Made by a program: the position numbers and the translations under genes. From assembly GCF_947499265.1 (NCBI RefSeq), contig NZ_CANMNK010000004.1, positions 496,001 through 560,000 of the forward strand: a stretch of 64,000 nt of DNA, given 5' to 3'. Under the pieces are notes generated by a model. That model was not told where the DNA came from. It ran no database searches and was given only the letters and a program-made list of their open reading frames with translations. Shown here in pieces: positions 19,235-29,564 of the stretch (its first letter is position 1; every line of letters starts with the position of its first letter). The stretch is from an uncultured Roseobacter sp. GTDB taxonomy: Bacteria > Pseudomonadota > Alphaproteobacteria > Rhodobacterales > Rhodobacteraceae.

Positions 19235-22173
19235 GAATTGAGGGCAAGGGCCTGATTGACAGGTCGAAACCGGTGCGTTTTCAATTCGATGACATCGGGC
19301 ATACCGCCTATGCGGGCGACACGGTTGCCTCGGCGCTGTTGGCCAAGGGGCAGCGCCTGATGGGGCGTTCGTTCAAATACCACCGACCGCGTGGCGTGTT
19401 GACGGCGGGCAGCGAGGAACCAAATGCGCTTTTGACCGTGGGCCGCGGTGCCGCGCAGGAGCCCAATGTGCGCGCGACGATGCAGGAGGTTTACGACGGG
19501 CTTGAGGCGCGGTCGCAAAATGCCTGGCCTTCGCTGAAGACGGATTTGATGGGGATAAATGATCTCGCCTGGCCCTTTCTTGGGGCAGGATTTTACTACA
19601 AGACCTTCATGTGGCCGCGCGGATTTTGGGAGAGGTTCTATGAGCCGATCATTCGCCGTGCCGCTGGACTGGGCGGATTGAGCGGGCAGAACAACCCTGA
19701 CAAATACGAACGTGCTTATGCGTTCTGCAACCTTTTGGTGATCGGGGCGGGGCCTGCGGGCCTGATGGCCGCGTTGGTGGCAGGACGCGCCGGCGCCGAC
19801 GTCATCCTGGTGGATGAAGACAGTCGGATGGGCGGACGGCTGAATGCCGAGACCTATGAGATCGATGGGATGCAGGGCCATGCCTGGGCGGAGGCCGTTG
19901 TGGCCGAACTGCAAAGCATGGACAACGTGCGCCTGATGACCCGGACGACGGTCACCGGCGCCTATGATCAGGGTACCTATGCCGCGCTGGAACGGGTTAA
20001 CACACACCGGCGCCTGCGCCCCGATGGTGCCCCGCTGGAAACCTTCTGGCGCATTGCCACCAAACGCGCGATCCTTGCGGCTGGTGCCCTGGAACGCCCC
20101 ATCGCCTTTGAAAATAACGACCGTCCGGGCATCATGACCGCGGGGGCTGTGCGCGCCTACCTCAACCGCTGGGGCGTGAGCCCGGGCCAGCGTGTCGCGG
20201 TCTTTGGCAATAACGATGATGCGCATCGAACGGCCACGGATCTGGCGGCGGCGGGGGTGGAGGTTGCGGCCCTGATCGACAGCCGCCCTGATGTGCAGGT
20301 TTCGGATGCGTCTTTCCCGGTCCTCGCCGGAGCGATGGTGACGGGCAGCACAGGGCGGCTTGGGTTGACCTCGGTGATGGTCAAAACCGCAAATTCCGAG
20401 CGCCAGATCGATGTGGATTGTCTGGCGATGTCAGGGGGGTGGAACCCGACCGTGCATCTGACCTGCCATATGAACGGCCGCCCGACATGGCGCGAGGATA
20501 TTGCAAGCTTTGTACCGACCCCAGGGTCCGTCCTGGGCCTTGTGTCGGCAGGGGCGTGCAACGGCGACTTTAGCACAGCGGACTGTTTGGCAGCGGGCGC
20601 CGAGGCCGCAAAGGCGGCGCTGAAAGAGCTGGGCCAGAAAGCCCCGCGCGCCAGCCTGCCGAAAGCGGATAACACCCCCTATGCGCTGTCGCCCTTGTGG
20701 GCCGTGCCGGGTAAAGGCCGGGCGTGGCTTGATTTCCAGAACGATGTGACCGTGAAGGATGTCAAACAGGCGGCCACTGAAAACTTCCGCTCGGTCGAAC
20801 ATATGAAACGCTATACCACGCAGGGCATGGCCACCGATCAGGGCAAGAATTCCAATGTTGCCGCCCTTGCGATCCTGGCCGATGCCACCGGGCGTGGCAT
20901 CCCCGAAACCGGCACGACGACCTTTCGGCCCCCCTATACCCCGGTGTCCATTGCGGCGATGGGTGCGGGCGCGCAGGGGGCCGGATTTGCGCCGCAACGC
21001 CTGACCACATCTCATGCCATCAGCATAGAGATGGGCGCGCCGATGATCGAGGCGGGCTTGTGGTATCGCCCCAGCTATTTCCCACGCAAGGGCGAAACGA
21101 CCTGGCGGCAGTCCTGCGACCGCGAAGTGGGCTATGTGCGCGAGGCTGTGGGGGTCTGTGATGTCTCCACATTGGGCAAGATTGACATTCAGGGGCCGGG
21201 TGCTGCCGCGTTGCTGGATTTTGTCTACACCAACATGTTTTCCACGCTGAAGGTCGGGCGCGTGCGTTACGGCCTGATGCTGCGCGAAGACGGGCATGTG
21301 ATGGATGACGGCACCACCGCGCGCCTGGGGAAGCATCACTTCGTGATGACAACCACCACGGCGGCGGCGGGCAACGTCATGCGCCATCTGGAATTTGTGC
21401 ATCAGGCGTTGATGCCTGACCTCGATGTGCGATTCACTTCGGTCACGGAGCAATGGGCGCAATTTGCTGTCGCGGGGCCGAAATCGCGCGCGCTGTTGAA
21501 CGAGTTGCTGGAGACGCCGGTTGACGATGACAACTGGCCCTTCATGGCCTGCGGCGCGGTCACGGTCACGGTTGCGGGGGTGGCGGGCAGGCTTTTCCGC
21601 ATCTCCTTCTCGGGCGAGCACGCTTATGAGGTTGCGGTGCCTGCGCGCTACGGCGAGAGTCTGTTCAAGCTGCTGGTGGCGCGGGCCGAAAGCATGGGCG
21701 GTGGGGCCTATGGCATGGAAGCCCTGAACGTGCTGCGTATCGAAAAAGGCCATATCACCCATGCTGAAATCCACGGCCGCACAACGGCTTTTGATATTGG
21801 GTTCGGGCGGATGATCAGTGCCAAGAAGGATTGCATCGGCAAGACGATGGCCGCCCGCGAAGGCATGATCGATCCGGAGCGCGAACAGCTTGTCGGGTTC
21901 AAACCCATCAACGCCAAAAAGGAACTGACTGCGGGCGCGCATGTGTTCAACCAAAGGGATGAGGCCACGCGGGTTAACGATCAGGGCTATGTGACCTCAG
22001 TAGGGTTCTCGCCGACGCTGGGACATTTCATCGGCATGGGCTTTGTGAAACGCGGGTCGGAGCGGATGGGGGAGACCCTGCGCATCGTTGACCAGATGCG
22101 CGATTTGGAGACTGACGTGGAAATCTGTTCGCCAGTGTTCTTTGACCCGGAGGGAGGCAGAACCCGTGGTTGA
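19231..22173 (+). CDS. soxA: sarcosine oxidase, alpha subunit
   Basis: A 980-residue subunit. The N-terminal 2Fe-2S-ferredoxin-like fold without the cluster (FQFDDIGHTAYAGDTVASALL) is followed by an NAD-binding Rossmann domain (NLLVIGAGPAGLMAALVAGRAG, about residues 168-190). The C-terminal half is a GcvT/aminomethyltransferase-like tetrahydrofolate domain (GVCDVSTLGKIDIQGPGAAALLDFVYTN). It channels the methyl group from sarcosine to folate. It overlaps soxD by 4 bp and soxG by 8 bp. Length is within the usual 960-1000. Confidence 0.95.
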   Translation: MRIEGKGLIDRSKPVRFQFDDIGHTAYAGDTVASALLAKGQRLMGRSFKYHRPRGVLTAGSEEPNALLTVGRGAAQEPNVRATMQEVYDGLEARSQNAWPSLKTDLMGINDLAWPFLGAGFYYKTFMWPRGFWERFYEPIIRRAAGLGGLSGQNNPDKYERAYAFCNLLVIGAGPAGLMAALVAGRAGADVILVDEDSRMGGRLNAETYEIDGMQGHAWAEAVVAELQSMDNVRLMTRTTVTGAYDQGTYAALERVNTHRRLRPDGAPLETFWRIATKRAILAAGALERPIAFENNDRPGIMTAGAVRAYLNRWGVSPGQRVAVFGNNDDAHRTATDLAAAGVEVAALIDSRPDVQVSDASFPVLAGAMVTGSTGRLGLTSVMVKTANSERQIDVDCLAMSGGWNPTVHLTCHMNGRPTWREDIASFVPTPGSVLGLVSAGACNGDFSTADCLAAGAEAAKAALKELGQKAPRASLPKADNTPYALSPLWAVPGKGRAWLDFQNDVTVKDVKQAATENFRSVEHMKRYTTQGMATDQGKNSNVAALAILADATGRGIPETGTTTFRPPYTPVSIAAMGAGAQGAGFAPQRLTTSHAISIEMGAPMIEAGLWYRPSYFPRKGETTWRQSCDREVGYVREAVGVCDVSTLGKIDIQGPGAAALLDFVYTNMFSTLKVGRVRYGLMLREDGHVMDDGTTARLGKHHFVMTTTTAAAGNVMRHLEFVHQALMPDLDVRFTSVTEQWAQFAVAGPKSRALLNELLETPVDDDNWPFMACGAVTVTVAGVAGRLFRISFSGEHAYEVAVPARYGESLFKLLVARAESMGGGAYGMEALNVLRIEKGHITHAEIHGRTTAFDIGFGRMISAKKDCIGKTMAAREGMIDPEREQLVGFKPINAKKELTAGAHVFNQRDEATRVNDQGYVTSVGFSPTLGHFIGMGFVKRGSERMGETLRIVDQMRDLETDVEICSPVFFDPEGGRTRG

Positions 22174-22711
22174 TCTTGTTGCAAAAAGCCCCGGCGCAGG
22201 GGTGCTGCCCGTCACTGTTGGTGCGCTGACCCTGGCAGAGGTCGATCTGGGCCATCTGACGTCGATCGCACCTTACGTCGGACAGGAAGAGGCGGCCTCA
22301 ACGGCGCTGAAATCAGCGCATGGCATGGCGTTTCCTGCGCCCAATCGGACGACGGGCAAGGAGGGCGCGCGGGCGATCTGGTTTGGGCGTGGGATGGCAT
22401 TGCTGGCGGGCCCCGCTCCGGATGCGGCTCTGATGACTCCCGCAGCATTGACCGATCAATCGGATGCCTGGGCCTGTGTGGCCTTGACTGGTGAAGGCGC
22501 AGAGAACGCGCTGGCGCGACTGGTCCCGGTGGATCTGCGCGCGGTGCATTTTAAGCGCGGCCATACCGTGCGGTCTTTGATCATGCATATGAACGGCTCA
22601 ATCACGCGGATTGGCGCGGACAGCTTCCTGATCCTGGTATTCCGGTCCATGGTCGGCACTTTGGTGCACGATTTGAAACAGGCTATGGAAGGCGTCGCCG
22701 CACGCGGTTAA
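22166..22711 (+). CDS. soxG: sarcosine oxidase, gamma subunit
   Basis: A 181-residue subunit. The start is GTG at 22166 (MVDLVAKSPGAG), 8 bp inside the end of soxA, with GGAGG at 22154 in front of it; the longer frame from 22088 runs inside soxA and is not used. It resembles the GcvT-like gamma subunit that packs against the folate-binding half of alpha. It completes the soxBDAG set. Folate-pathway genes (purU, folD, glyA) that often follow are not here; the next genes are unrelated. Confidence 0.9.
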   Translation: MVDLVAKSPGAGVLPVTVGALTLAEVDLGHLTSIAPYVGQEEAASTALKSAHGMAFPAPNRTTGKEGARAIWFGRGMALLAGPAPDAALMTPAALTDQSDAWACVALTGEGAENALARLVPVDLRAVHFKRGHTVRSLIMHMNGSITRIGADSFLILVFRSMVGTLVHDLKQAMEGVAARG

Positions 22712-22745
22712 ACTGCCTGCGAAACAACCCATGCGGAGACTTCAT

Positions 22746-23069
22746 ATGTTGCGTTATTCTCTGGTTCTTGCGCTTGCCTGGACTGCTTTTCCGGTGCTGG
22801 CCCAGGAGGACAAGGAAGTCCTATGCGGGCATCAGGCGGATATCGTGGCGGCCATTGCCCAAGCGCGTCTGGATCGCGTGAGTGAGCGTAAATTGCCCGA
22901 AGCGCTGGCAGAAACCGCCACCTGGCCTGAGAATTATAACGTGATGATCCCGGTGCTTGCGCCGCATTTGTACGGGCTGAAACGCAAGGACATTCGCAAC
23001 ACCGATTGGCGTGGCGCGACCTTCGAGCAATGCATGGGGGCAGATCTTAGCGCGGCGCAGGGCAACTGA
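22746..23069 (+). CDS. small exported protein of unknown function
   Basis: A 107-residue protein with a signal peptide (MLRYSLVLALAWTAFPVLAQ). The start at 22746 is preferred because GGAG sits 7 bases upstream; the frame opens slightly earlier. The mature part has two cysteines (CGHQAD and CMGADL), likely a disulfide, and many Arg/Glu residues. I do not recognise the family. It lies between soxG and dnaG on the same strand, with a likely promoter-containing gap before dnaG. Confidence 0.65.
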   Translation: MLRYSLVLALAWTAFPVLAQEDKEVLCGHQADIVAAIAQARLDRVSERKLPEALAETATWPENYNVMIPVLAPHLYGLKRKDIRNTDWRGATFEQCMGADLSAAQGN

Positions 23070-23180
23070 GCCGCCTGTGGCGCTTCTGACCTGGCGAGAG
23101 GCGTGATGGGGCGCGGATCAAACGGGTGAACTGACCCTCACGCTCTGGACTCTACCCCGGTGCGCGCCGATATATAGTTC

Positions 23181-25139
23181 ATGAGCCTGCCGCCCGGATT
23201 TTTGGATGAATTGCGCACACGGATGAGCCTGACCCAGGTGGTCGGGCGCAAGGTCATGTGGGATCAGCGCAAATCCAACCAGGCCAAGGGTGACATGTGG
23301 GCGCCGTGCCCCTTTCATCAGGAAAAATCCGCCAGTTTCCACGTCGATGACCGCAAGGGATTCTATTATTGCTTTGGCTGCCACGCCAAGGGCGATGCCA
23401 TCTCCTTTGTCCGCGAAACCGAAAACGTGGGCTTCATGGAAGCGGTGGAAATTCTGGCGCGCGAAGCGGGCATGCCGATGCCGGCACGTGACCCGCAAGC
23501 CCAGCAAAAGGCGGACAAACGCAGCCAGTTGGCGGAGGTGATGGAGCAGGCGGTCAAATTCTTTCGCCTGCAACTGAACACGGGTGCTGCGGCCGAGGCC
23601 CGCGCGTATCTTGAGCGCAGGGGCCTGGACGCAGGCGCATTGGAGCGCTGGGAGATCGGATTTGCACCGGATCAGTGGCAGGGGCTGTGGGATCATCTGA
23701 AGGCCAAGAGTGTTGAAGACCAGCTGATCCTGGATGCCGGCCTGGCCAAGCCCTCGACCAAAGGCGGCAAGCCTTATGACACGTTTCGCGGGCGGATCAT
23801 CTACCCGATCCGGGACGCGCGGGGGCGGGCAATTGCCTTTGGTGGGCGGGCGATGGACCCGAACGACAATGCCAAATACCTCAATTCGCCCGAGACGGAA
23901 CTCTTCGACAAGGGGCGCAGCCTCTATAATCAGGGGCCCGCGCGGACGGCCGCGGGTAAGGGCCAGCCGCTGATTGTCGCCGAAGGCTACATGGATGTGA
24001 TTGCGCTGGCCTCTGCCGGGTTCGAGGCCTCGGTGGCGCCTCTGGGTACGGCGATTACCGAGAACCAACTGCAGATGCTCTGGCGGATAGCGCCGGAGCC
24101 GATCATTGCTTTGGATGGGGATACGGCGGGCCTGCGCGCGGCGATGCGTCTGATCGATCTGGCGCTGCCGCTGCTGGAAGCCGGGCAGTCGCTGCGGTTT
24201 GCGATTATGCCTGCGGGCAAGGATCCCGATGATCTGTTGCGCGAGCAGGGCGCGCCGGCGTTGCAAAAGCTGCTCGACGAGGCGCTGCCCATGGTGCGGC
24301 TGCTCTGGCAGCGCGAGACCGAGGGGCGTGTTTTTGACAGTCCGGAGCGCAAAGCGGCCTTGGACAAGGCGCTGCGCGACAAGATCATGACGATCAGGGA
24401 CCCCTCGATCCGAAGCCATTATGGTCAGGAAATCAAAGATTTACGGTGGCAGCTGTTCCGTCCGCAGCGCAAGCCCGCAGGCGGCCCGCGCAGCGGTGGG
24501 CAACGGGGGTGGCACAAGGCACCGGCACCGGCCTTGGCCTCCACCAAGGCGTCTTTGCTGGCGGCTTCCGGAGACACGCAAAGCACCGAGCATCTGCGCG
24601 AAGCTGTCATTCTGGCAGCGCTTGTAACCTGTCCGGAAGTGATTGAACCCTTTGAATCCGGGATTGAGCAGATGCGTTGCGCCGATCCTGTCCATGCTGA
24701 TTTGCGCGCAACGTTGCTGAGGCACATGGATTTGGACGCCGAGGCATTGCAGGGCAGAATTTCTGAGGTGATGGGGGCGGAGGCTCTTGAAAATCTGCTG
24801 AACCAGCGCCATGTGGCCATCGTGCCCTGTATTCGCGCGCCGGGGGATGCCGATATGGCGCGCATGACCGTGGCCGAAGAACTGGCCAAACTGCACAGCA
24901 CGCGCGGATTGAGCGCCGAGATTGCCGAAGCCGCGGAGGACCTCAGCGGAGTTGCCGACGAAGGGGTGACGTGGCGCCTGTCGGAGGCCGCAAAGGCGGC
25001 GGATATGGCACGCAGAAGCGGGCAGGAAGACACGTCAGAATACGACCTGGGCGAGAATGGTGCCCGAATCAGTCGGCAGGAACGGAGCGCCTTGGACGCC
25101 TTACTTGATGCTATTAAGCATCAGAAACCGGAGGGTTAA
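23181..25139 (+). CDS. dnaG: DNA primase
   Basis: A 652-residue primase that makes RNA primers at the replication fork. The N-terminal zinc-binding domain is seen as CPFHQEKSASF and YYCFGCHAKGDAISF. The central TOPRIM domain has the catalytic motif VAEGYMDVIAL (around residue 270) and the acidic PEPIIALDGDTAGLRAA. A C-terminal DnaB-interaction region follows. It is followed 123 bp later by rpoD, the usual macromolecular-synthesis order. Confidence 0.96.
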   Translation: MSLPPGFLDELRTRMSLTQVVGRKVMWDQRKSNQAKGDMWAPCPFHQEKSASFHVDDRKGFYYCFGCHAKGDAISFVRETENVGFMEAVEILAREAGMPMPARDPQAQQKADKRSQLAEVMEQAVKFFRLQLNTGAAAEARAYLERRGLDAGALERWEIGFAPDQWQGLWDHLKAKSVEDQLILDAGLAKPSTKGGKPYDTFRGRIIYPIRDARGRAIAFGGRAMDPNDNAKYLNSPETELFDKGRSLYNQGPARTAAGKGQPLIVAEGYMDVIALASAGFEASVAPLGTAITENQLQMLWRIAPEPIIALDGDTAGLRAAMRLIDLALPLLEAGQSLRFAIMPAGKDPDDLLREQGAPALQKLLDEALPMVRLLWQRETEGRVFDSPERKAALDKALRDKIMTIRDPSIRSHYGQEIKDLRWQLFRPQRKPAGGPRSGGQRGWHKAPAPALASTKASLLAASGDTQSTEHLREAVILAALVTCPEVIEPFESGIEQMRCADPVHADLRATLLRHMDLDAEALQGRISEVMGAEALENLLNQRHVAIVPCIRAPGDADMARMTVAEELAKLHSTRGLSAEIAEAAEDLSGVADEGVTWRLSEAAKAADMARRSGQEDTSEYDLGENGARISRQERSALDALLDAIKHQKPEG

Positions 25140-25262
25140 CCATATTTGAACGGGAAACCTCCAGAAAAAGACGGTAAACGGGTGGCCGAATCACCCAAAA
25201 ACGCTAGATGATTCCCTAGTGATTCGGGCAAGCGAATCGATGAGACCTTTGAGGAGCAGTGC

Positions 25263-27245
25263 ATGGCCGCCAAAGACACCAACACCGACGCCAAACCCGA
25301 CGATCAGGATGCAGGCCATTCGCTTGATATGAGCCAGGCCGCCGTCAAGAAGATGATCGGTGAGGCGCGCGAAAAGGGCTACATCACCTACGACCAGTTG
25401 AACACGGTCTTGCCGCCCGATCAGGTCAGCTCCGAGCAAATCGAAGACGTGATGTCGATGCTGTCTGAGATGGGCATCAACATCATCGAAGATGAGGATG
25501 CCGAGGAAGAAGAGGCCAAGGGCTCCACCGAGCTGACCACCACGGAAGGCACGCGTGAGGTTACGCTCGGCTCCGGCACCTCCGAGAAATTGGACCGGAC
25601 CGACGACCCCGTGCGGATGTACCTGCGCGAGATGGGATCGGTCGAACTGCTGAGCCGCGAGGGCGAGATTGCGATCGCCAAGCGCATCGAGGCCGGGCGC
25701 AACACCATGATCGCGGGCCTGTGCGAAAGCCCGCTGACCTTCCAGGCGATCACGATCTGGCGCGACGAACTTCTGTCCGAAGAGATTTTGCTGCGGGATG
25801 TCATCGATCTGGAGGCCACCTTTGGCAACCAGATGGATGAAGACGGTGCCGTGGACGAGCCCGTCGTGGCCGCCGATGGAACATCAGAAAAGAAGGAAGA
25901 GGCGAGCCCGGAATTGGATGCCGACGGCAATCCGATTGTCCAGGATGATGATGATGACGAGGACGACCAGGCCAATATGTCGCTTGCGGCCATGGAAGCG
26001 GCGCTGAAGCCGCAGGTGCTTGAGGCGCTCGACATCATCGCCGACGACTATGTGAAGCTCAGCGAGATGCAGGACAGCCGGATTTCGGCGACGCTGAATG
26101 AAGATGGTAGTTTCACCGATGGCGATGAAGCACTTTATCAGAAATTGCGCGCCGAGATCGTTCTATTGGTGAATGAACTGCATCTGCACAACAACCGTAT
26201 CGAAGCGTTGATCGATCAGCTTTACGGCATCAATCGCCGCATCATGCAGATCGATTCGGCAATGGTGAAACTGGCGGATCAGGCGCGCATCAACCGGCGT
26301 GAATTCGTTGATGAATATCGCGGGTATGAGCTGGATCCGAACTGGATGGAACGGATGGCTGAAAAGCCCGGCCGCGGCTGGCAGATGTTCATTGAACGCT
26401 CGACCGACAAGGTGGAGGAACTGCGTGCTGACATGGCGCAGGTTGGGCAGTATGTTGGTCTCGACATCTCCGAATTCCGCCGCATTGTGCAGCAGGTTCA
26501 GAAGGGCGAAAAAGAGGCGCGTCAGGCCAAGAAGGAAATGGTCGAAGCGAACCTGCGTCTGGTGATTTCGATTGCCAAAAAGTACACGAACCGCGGGTTG
26601 CAATTCCTTGATCTCATTCAGGAAGGTAACATCGGCCTGATGAAGGCGGTCGATAAATTTGAATACCGCCGTGGCTATAAATTCTCCACCTATGCCACCT
26701 GGTGGATCCGGCAGGCGATCACCCGGTCTATCGCGGACCAGGCCCGCACGATCCGCATTCCGGTGCATATGATCGAGACGATCAACAAGTTGGTCCGCAC
26801 CGGTCGCCAGATGCTGCACGAGATTGGCCGCGAGCCGACGCCGGAAGAGCTGGCTGAAAAGCTGCAGATGCCGCTGGAGAAGGTCCGCAAGGTGATGAAA
26901 ATCGCCAAGGAGCCGATCTCGCTGGAGACGCCGATTGGCGACGAGGAAGACAGCCAGCTGGGTGATTTCATCGAGGACAAGAATGCGGTGCTGCCGCTGG
27001 ACAGTGCCATTCAGGAGAACCTCAAGGAAACCACGACGCGTGTGCTTGCGTCCCTGACGCCGCGCGAGGAACGTGTGCTGCGCATGCGCTTCGGCATCGG
27101 GATGAACACCGACCATACGCTCGAAGAGGTGGGTCAGCAGTTCAGCGTGACCCGCGAGCGGATCCGCCAGATCGAGGCCAAAGCGTTGCGCAAGCTCAAG
27201 CATCCCAGCCGGTCACGTAAGTTGCGCTCCTTCCTGGATCAATGA
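25263..27245 (+). CDS. rpoD: primary sigma factor RpoD (sigma-70)
   Basis: A 660-residue housekeeping sigma factor. Region 1.1 is at the N-terminus. Region 1.2 reads [22 protein letters not shown]. An acidic spacer of about 30 residues (DDDDDEDD) sits in the non-conserved region. Region 2 holds [56 protein letters not shown]. Region 4 ends in [12 protein letters not shown]-type sequence with the [34 protein letters not shown] lies just before the ATG. It directs core promoter recognition. Confidence 0.97.
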   Translation: MAAKDTNTDAKPDDQDAGHSLDMSQAAVKKMIGEAREKGYITYDQLNTVLPPDQVSSEQIEDVMSMLSEMGINIIEDEDAEEEEAKGSTELTTTEGTREVTLGSGTSEKLDRTDDPVRMYLREMGSVELLSREGEIAIAKRIEAGRNTMIAGLCESPLTFQAITIWRDELLSEEILLRDVIDLEATFGNQMDEDGAVDEPVVAADGTSEKKEEASPELDADGNPIVQDDDDDEDDQANMSLAAMEAALKPQVLEALDIIADDYVKLSEMQDSRISATLNEDGSFTDGDEALYQKLRAEIVLLVNELHLHNNRIEALIDQLYGINRRIMQIDSAMVKLADQARINRREFVDEYRGYELDPNWMERMAEKPGRGWQMFIERSTDKVEELRADMAQVGQYVGLDISEFRRIVQQVQKGEKEARQAKKEMVEANLRLVISIAKKYTNRGLQFLDLIQEGNIGLMKAVDKFEYRRGYKFSTYATWWIRQAITRSIADQARTIRIPVHMIETINKLVRTGRQMLHEIGREPTPEELAEKLQMPLEKVRKVMKIAKEPISLETPIGDEEDSQLGDFIEDKNAVLPLDSAIQENLKETTTRVLASLTPREERVLRMRFGIGMNTDHTLEEVGQQFSVTRERIRQIEAKALRKLKHPSRSRKLRSFLDQ

Positions 27246-27685
27246 AGCGGCGCAAGCAGCTGAACCTCAGAATCTCGCGCCGCCGTTCCAGACTTCCGGA
27301 AGCCAACCAAGCCAACCTCCCTACCGTTTCCGGGGGATTGGCCGCGCTGATATTGTCTCCATTTGTAGCCTACGGGTTTTCGCTTCAGTATTTCGCAGCC
27401 GCATTCGATATCGGTGATGGACGTATCGAGGCGGATTTCTTTTTCCGGCTGTCGGGTGTTGTTCTTGGCATGGGGGTCGGGGCGCTTTTGATGGCTCTGG
27501 GATTTTTCCTACTGCATGATGTGCGCCGTGCTCGTGAAAAAAAGAGCGCGGGCACATCATTTTGGCAGTTCTTTGGAGCCGCCTTCGCCATTCTTCTGAC
27601 TGTTATTGGGTTTTGGCTCCTGTCGGCCTCGTTCGAAGGTTGGGGAGCTGCTACGACGTTGATCCGCGAAGTCCTTGATGCGTGA
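27242..27685 (+). CDS. small membrane protein overlapping rpoD
   Basis: A 147-residue protein of unknown family whose ATG shares ATGA with the rpoD stop. It starts with a basic segment ([17 protein letters not shown]) and has three hydrophobic spans ([48 protein letters not shown] and [21 protein letters not shown]). Basic N-terminal codons and the overlap suggest it is translated by coupling to the sigma factor. I cannot rule out that the start is further in, but the hydrophobic pattern supports a real membrane protein. Confidence 0.5.
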   Translation: MKRRKQLNLRISRRRSRLPEANQANLPTVSGGLAALILSPFVAYGFSLQYFAAAFDIGDGRIEADFFFRLSGVVLGMGVGALLMALGFFLLHDVRRAREKKSAGTSFWQFFGAAFAILLTVIGFWLLSASFEGWGAATTLIREVLDA

Positions 27686-28461
27686 TGTCAGGCGCTTGTC
27701 GCCAGTTGGTCCGTCCTTTTCACGCGCAGGACCTATTCAATAGCGATACTACGTTTTATGAGAAATCAAATAGTTAGAGATTTTGATACTGAGAGTAAGA
27801 AATTCCAGGGGGCAAAGAAGCAGAATCCTTTTCGCTTGCTAGGGCTGGAGCGGTCACACCGCAAATAGCCGCTTTCAGCTCTGTCTTTGCCATCGCAAGG
27901 TTGGGAACAAACGGTTGGATAAACCATCGGCCGGTTCGCGGAATTGGCGTCGATACAGTAGCGAAATTCCTTTGCAGTCAGGGTCGGAAATCACCTTTAC
28001 ACTTCCTGCAAGCACCTCTTCCTTCAGAGTTACCATACCGGCGAGCAGGCCAGTTCAAGGGTGCAGCCCAACCCACATGGTTCTTCATGAGACCCATTTG
28101 ATTGCTATGCGTCTGCTGAATTTTATCAAATCGAACAATCGGAATTTCCTACTGGCAGGGAATGCCAATTTGCTCATATCCAACGCTCGCGCAAAATAGT
28201 GAAAGGGGGCAGGAACGTTGATGCTGATCGGGTTTATGATGCGATCACAGCTTTCGGTTCACGCCGAAACGGGGCGCACCAGTCGTGTTCGTTCTCGAGT
28301 TGATCTGGTAGCTTGGGAGCCTTGGGAATAGTTGCGGTTTAGCCCTTATTTCGGGACTTTTGGCGTGATCGAATGTCATCCGATAAATGTGTAGCGACAG
28401 GATTGACGTAATCGACAGCCGGACCCTTTCCGCTAGCCTGGCCTGTAAGAGGCATCAATTG
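27686..28461. other. gene-poor stretch between the rpoD block and the lacI gene
   Basis: Some 776 bp with no convincing intact gene. Composition is lower in GC than the rpoD side and short frames on both strands lack ribosome sites and family features. A possible decayed LysR end is noted separately. This gap marks the junction between the conserved dnaG-rpoD block and the sugar-acid operon, which may be a later acquisition. Confidence 0.5.
27875..28054 (-). pseudogene. possible remnant of a LysR-type regulator C-terminus
   Basis: A 59-codon open stretch without a start, bounded by stops. It reads LKEEVLAGSVKVISDP then GISLLYRRQF, which resembles the end of a LysR substrate-binding domain (helix, Gly-hinge, then an aromatic-Arg strand). 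No HTH part is found upstream. The resemblance is weak and by eye only. Confidence 0.2.
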
Positions 28462-29475
28462 CTAACACGTCTGCCCCGCGATGAGATTGAACCCCAAGTC
28501 GATCACTTTTCCGGTGTCGTCAGCGAGATCAGGATCTGGCCTCGACAAGAATTGCCCCGCTTGTTTTCCCATCTCATAGCGCGGGGTTTCAACAGTCGTC
28601 AGACCCACCGGCAAGGCCTCAAGAAATGGCAATCCATTAAAGCCCGCGAGCGCAATATCTTCGGGCATCCGGACGCCGTTTGACAGGCAATGCATGATGC
28701 CGCCGGTCGCCAAATCATCGTTGGAATAGTAGATCGCCTCTGGTTTATCGGGGCGCGAAAGAATTTCTGCCGTCATTCGACGCCCCTCCATCATCGAGGA
28801 TGGGTTTGGACTGATATTCTCTGACAGCAAGGTTGCCCCTGCTTCGCGAAGCGTTCGCCGGAAACCTTCGAGCCGCTTGCCAGCCCTCAGATCGCGCCCG
28901 CTATGGCTGCCCGCGTAAGCAAATCTGCGGAGCCCTTGCGCCAACATGTGCTTTGCAGTGGCATGACCCGCAGCACTCTGAGACATGCCGAAAGCCATTG
29001 AAATCGGTGTGCCATCGATATCCATGATCTCGGCGACCCGGACACCTGCCGCCGCAATTGCAGCCCGTGTGATGTCAGAATGCTCCAAACCGGTCAGCAC
29101 GATCCCGGAGGGGCGCCAGGACAACAGGTCACGGACGAGTTCATCTTCTTTCTCTTCGGAATACTCAGTGACGCCGAAGACTGGCCTGCAACCCGCTTGG
29201 GTCAAGGCATCCGTGATACCGCTAAGCACATCATTGAAAACTGAGTTCCCAAGCGTTGGCAGAACAACCGCGACAAGTGGCGTTTTTTCTGATCTGAGCC
29301 CGCGTGCCAGACGATTCTGCACATAGCCAATTTCCGCCGCCGCGGCCCTGACGCGGCCTCGGACTTCTTCGGAGATGTAGCCCTTGCCATTCATCACCCT
29401 GGAGACAGTCATCTGGCTCACGCCAGCCTTTTCGGCAACGTCATCCATGGTTGGGCGAGTATTCATAATTTTCAT
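28462..29475 (-). CDS. LacI-family transcriptional repressor
   Basis: A 337-residue repressor. The HTH at residues ~8-30 is typical of LacI (TMDDVAEKAGVSQMTVSRVMNGKGYISEEVRGRV), followed by the hinge and a periplasmic-binding-protein-like effector domain (PLVAVVLPTLGNSVFNDVLSGI). It is divergent from the sugar-acid operon, and two perfect palindromes sit in the shared 139-bp gap, so it most likely represses the operon and possibly itself until a sugar-acid ligand binds. Start 29475 has GGAAA 5 bases upstream; M4 at 29466 is the alternative. Confidence 0.93.
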   Translation of the reverse strand: MKIMNTRPTMDDVAEKAGVSQMTVSRVMNGKGYISEEVRGRVRAAAAEIGYVQNRLARGLRSEKTPLVAVVLPTLGNSVFNDVLSGITDALTQAGCRPVFGVTEYSEEKEDELVRDLLSWRPSGIVLTGLEHSDITRAAIAAAGVRVAEIMDIDGTPISMAFGMSQSAAGHATAKHMLAQGLRRFAYAGSHSGRDLRAGKRLEGFRRTLREAGATLLSENISPNPSSMMEGRRMTAEILSRPDKPEAIYYSNDDLATGGIMHCLSNGVRMPEDIALAGFNGLPFLEALPVGLTTVETPRYEMGKQAGQFLSRPDPDLADDTGKVIDLGFNLIAGQTC

Positions 29476-29526
29476 TTAGTTTCCTGCCTGTTGCGCGGCA
29501 ACGTCCGACCGGGACGAGAGAAAGGC

Positions 29527-29555
29527 TTGACACATGTTTACGTAAACATGTTAAT
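29527..29555 (+). promoter_or_regulatory. promoter of the sugar-acid operon
   Basis: A perfect TTGACA (-35) at 29527-29532 is followed 17 bp later by GTTAAT (-10, four of six matches). The first palindromic operator fills the spacer between them, so repressor binding would block RNA polymerase directly. The first gene starts 60 bp downstream of the -10. Confidence 0.6.
29532..29551. promoter_or_regulatory. LacI-type operator 1
   Basis: A perfect 20-bp palindrome with the core ATGTTTACGTAAACAT. The central CG with TTTAC/GTAAA arms is the pattern of LacI-family operators. It lies between the -35 and -10 elements of the operon promoter. Confidence 0.75.
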
Positions 29556-29564
29556 GATGGCCAG

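Noticed and set aside
20431-21954. A 507-codon open frame antisense to soxA
   Set aside because: Same reason; soxA is unambiguous on the other strand, and the antisense product is rich in His/Arg/Gln with no domain.
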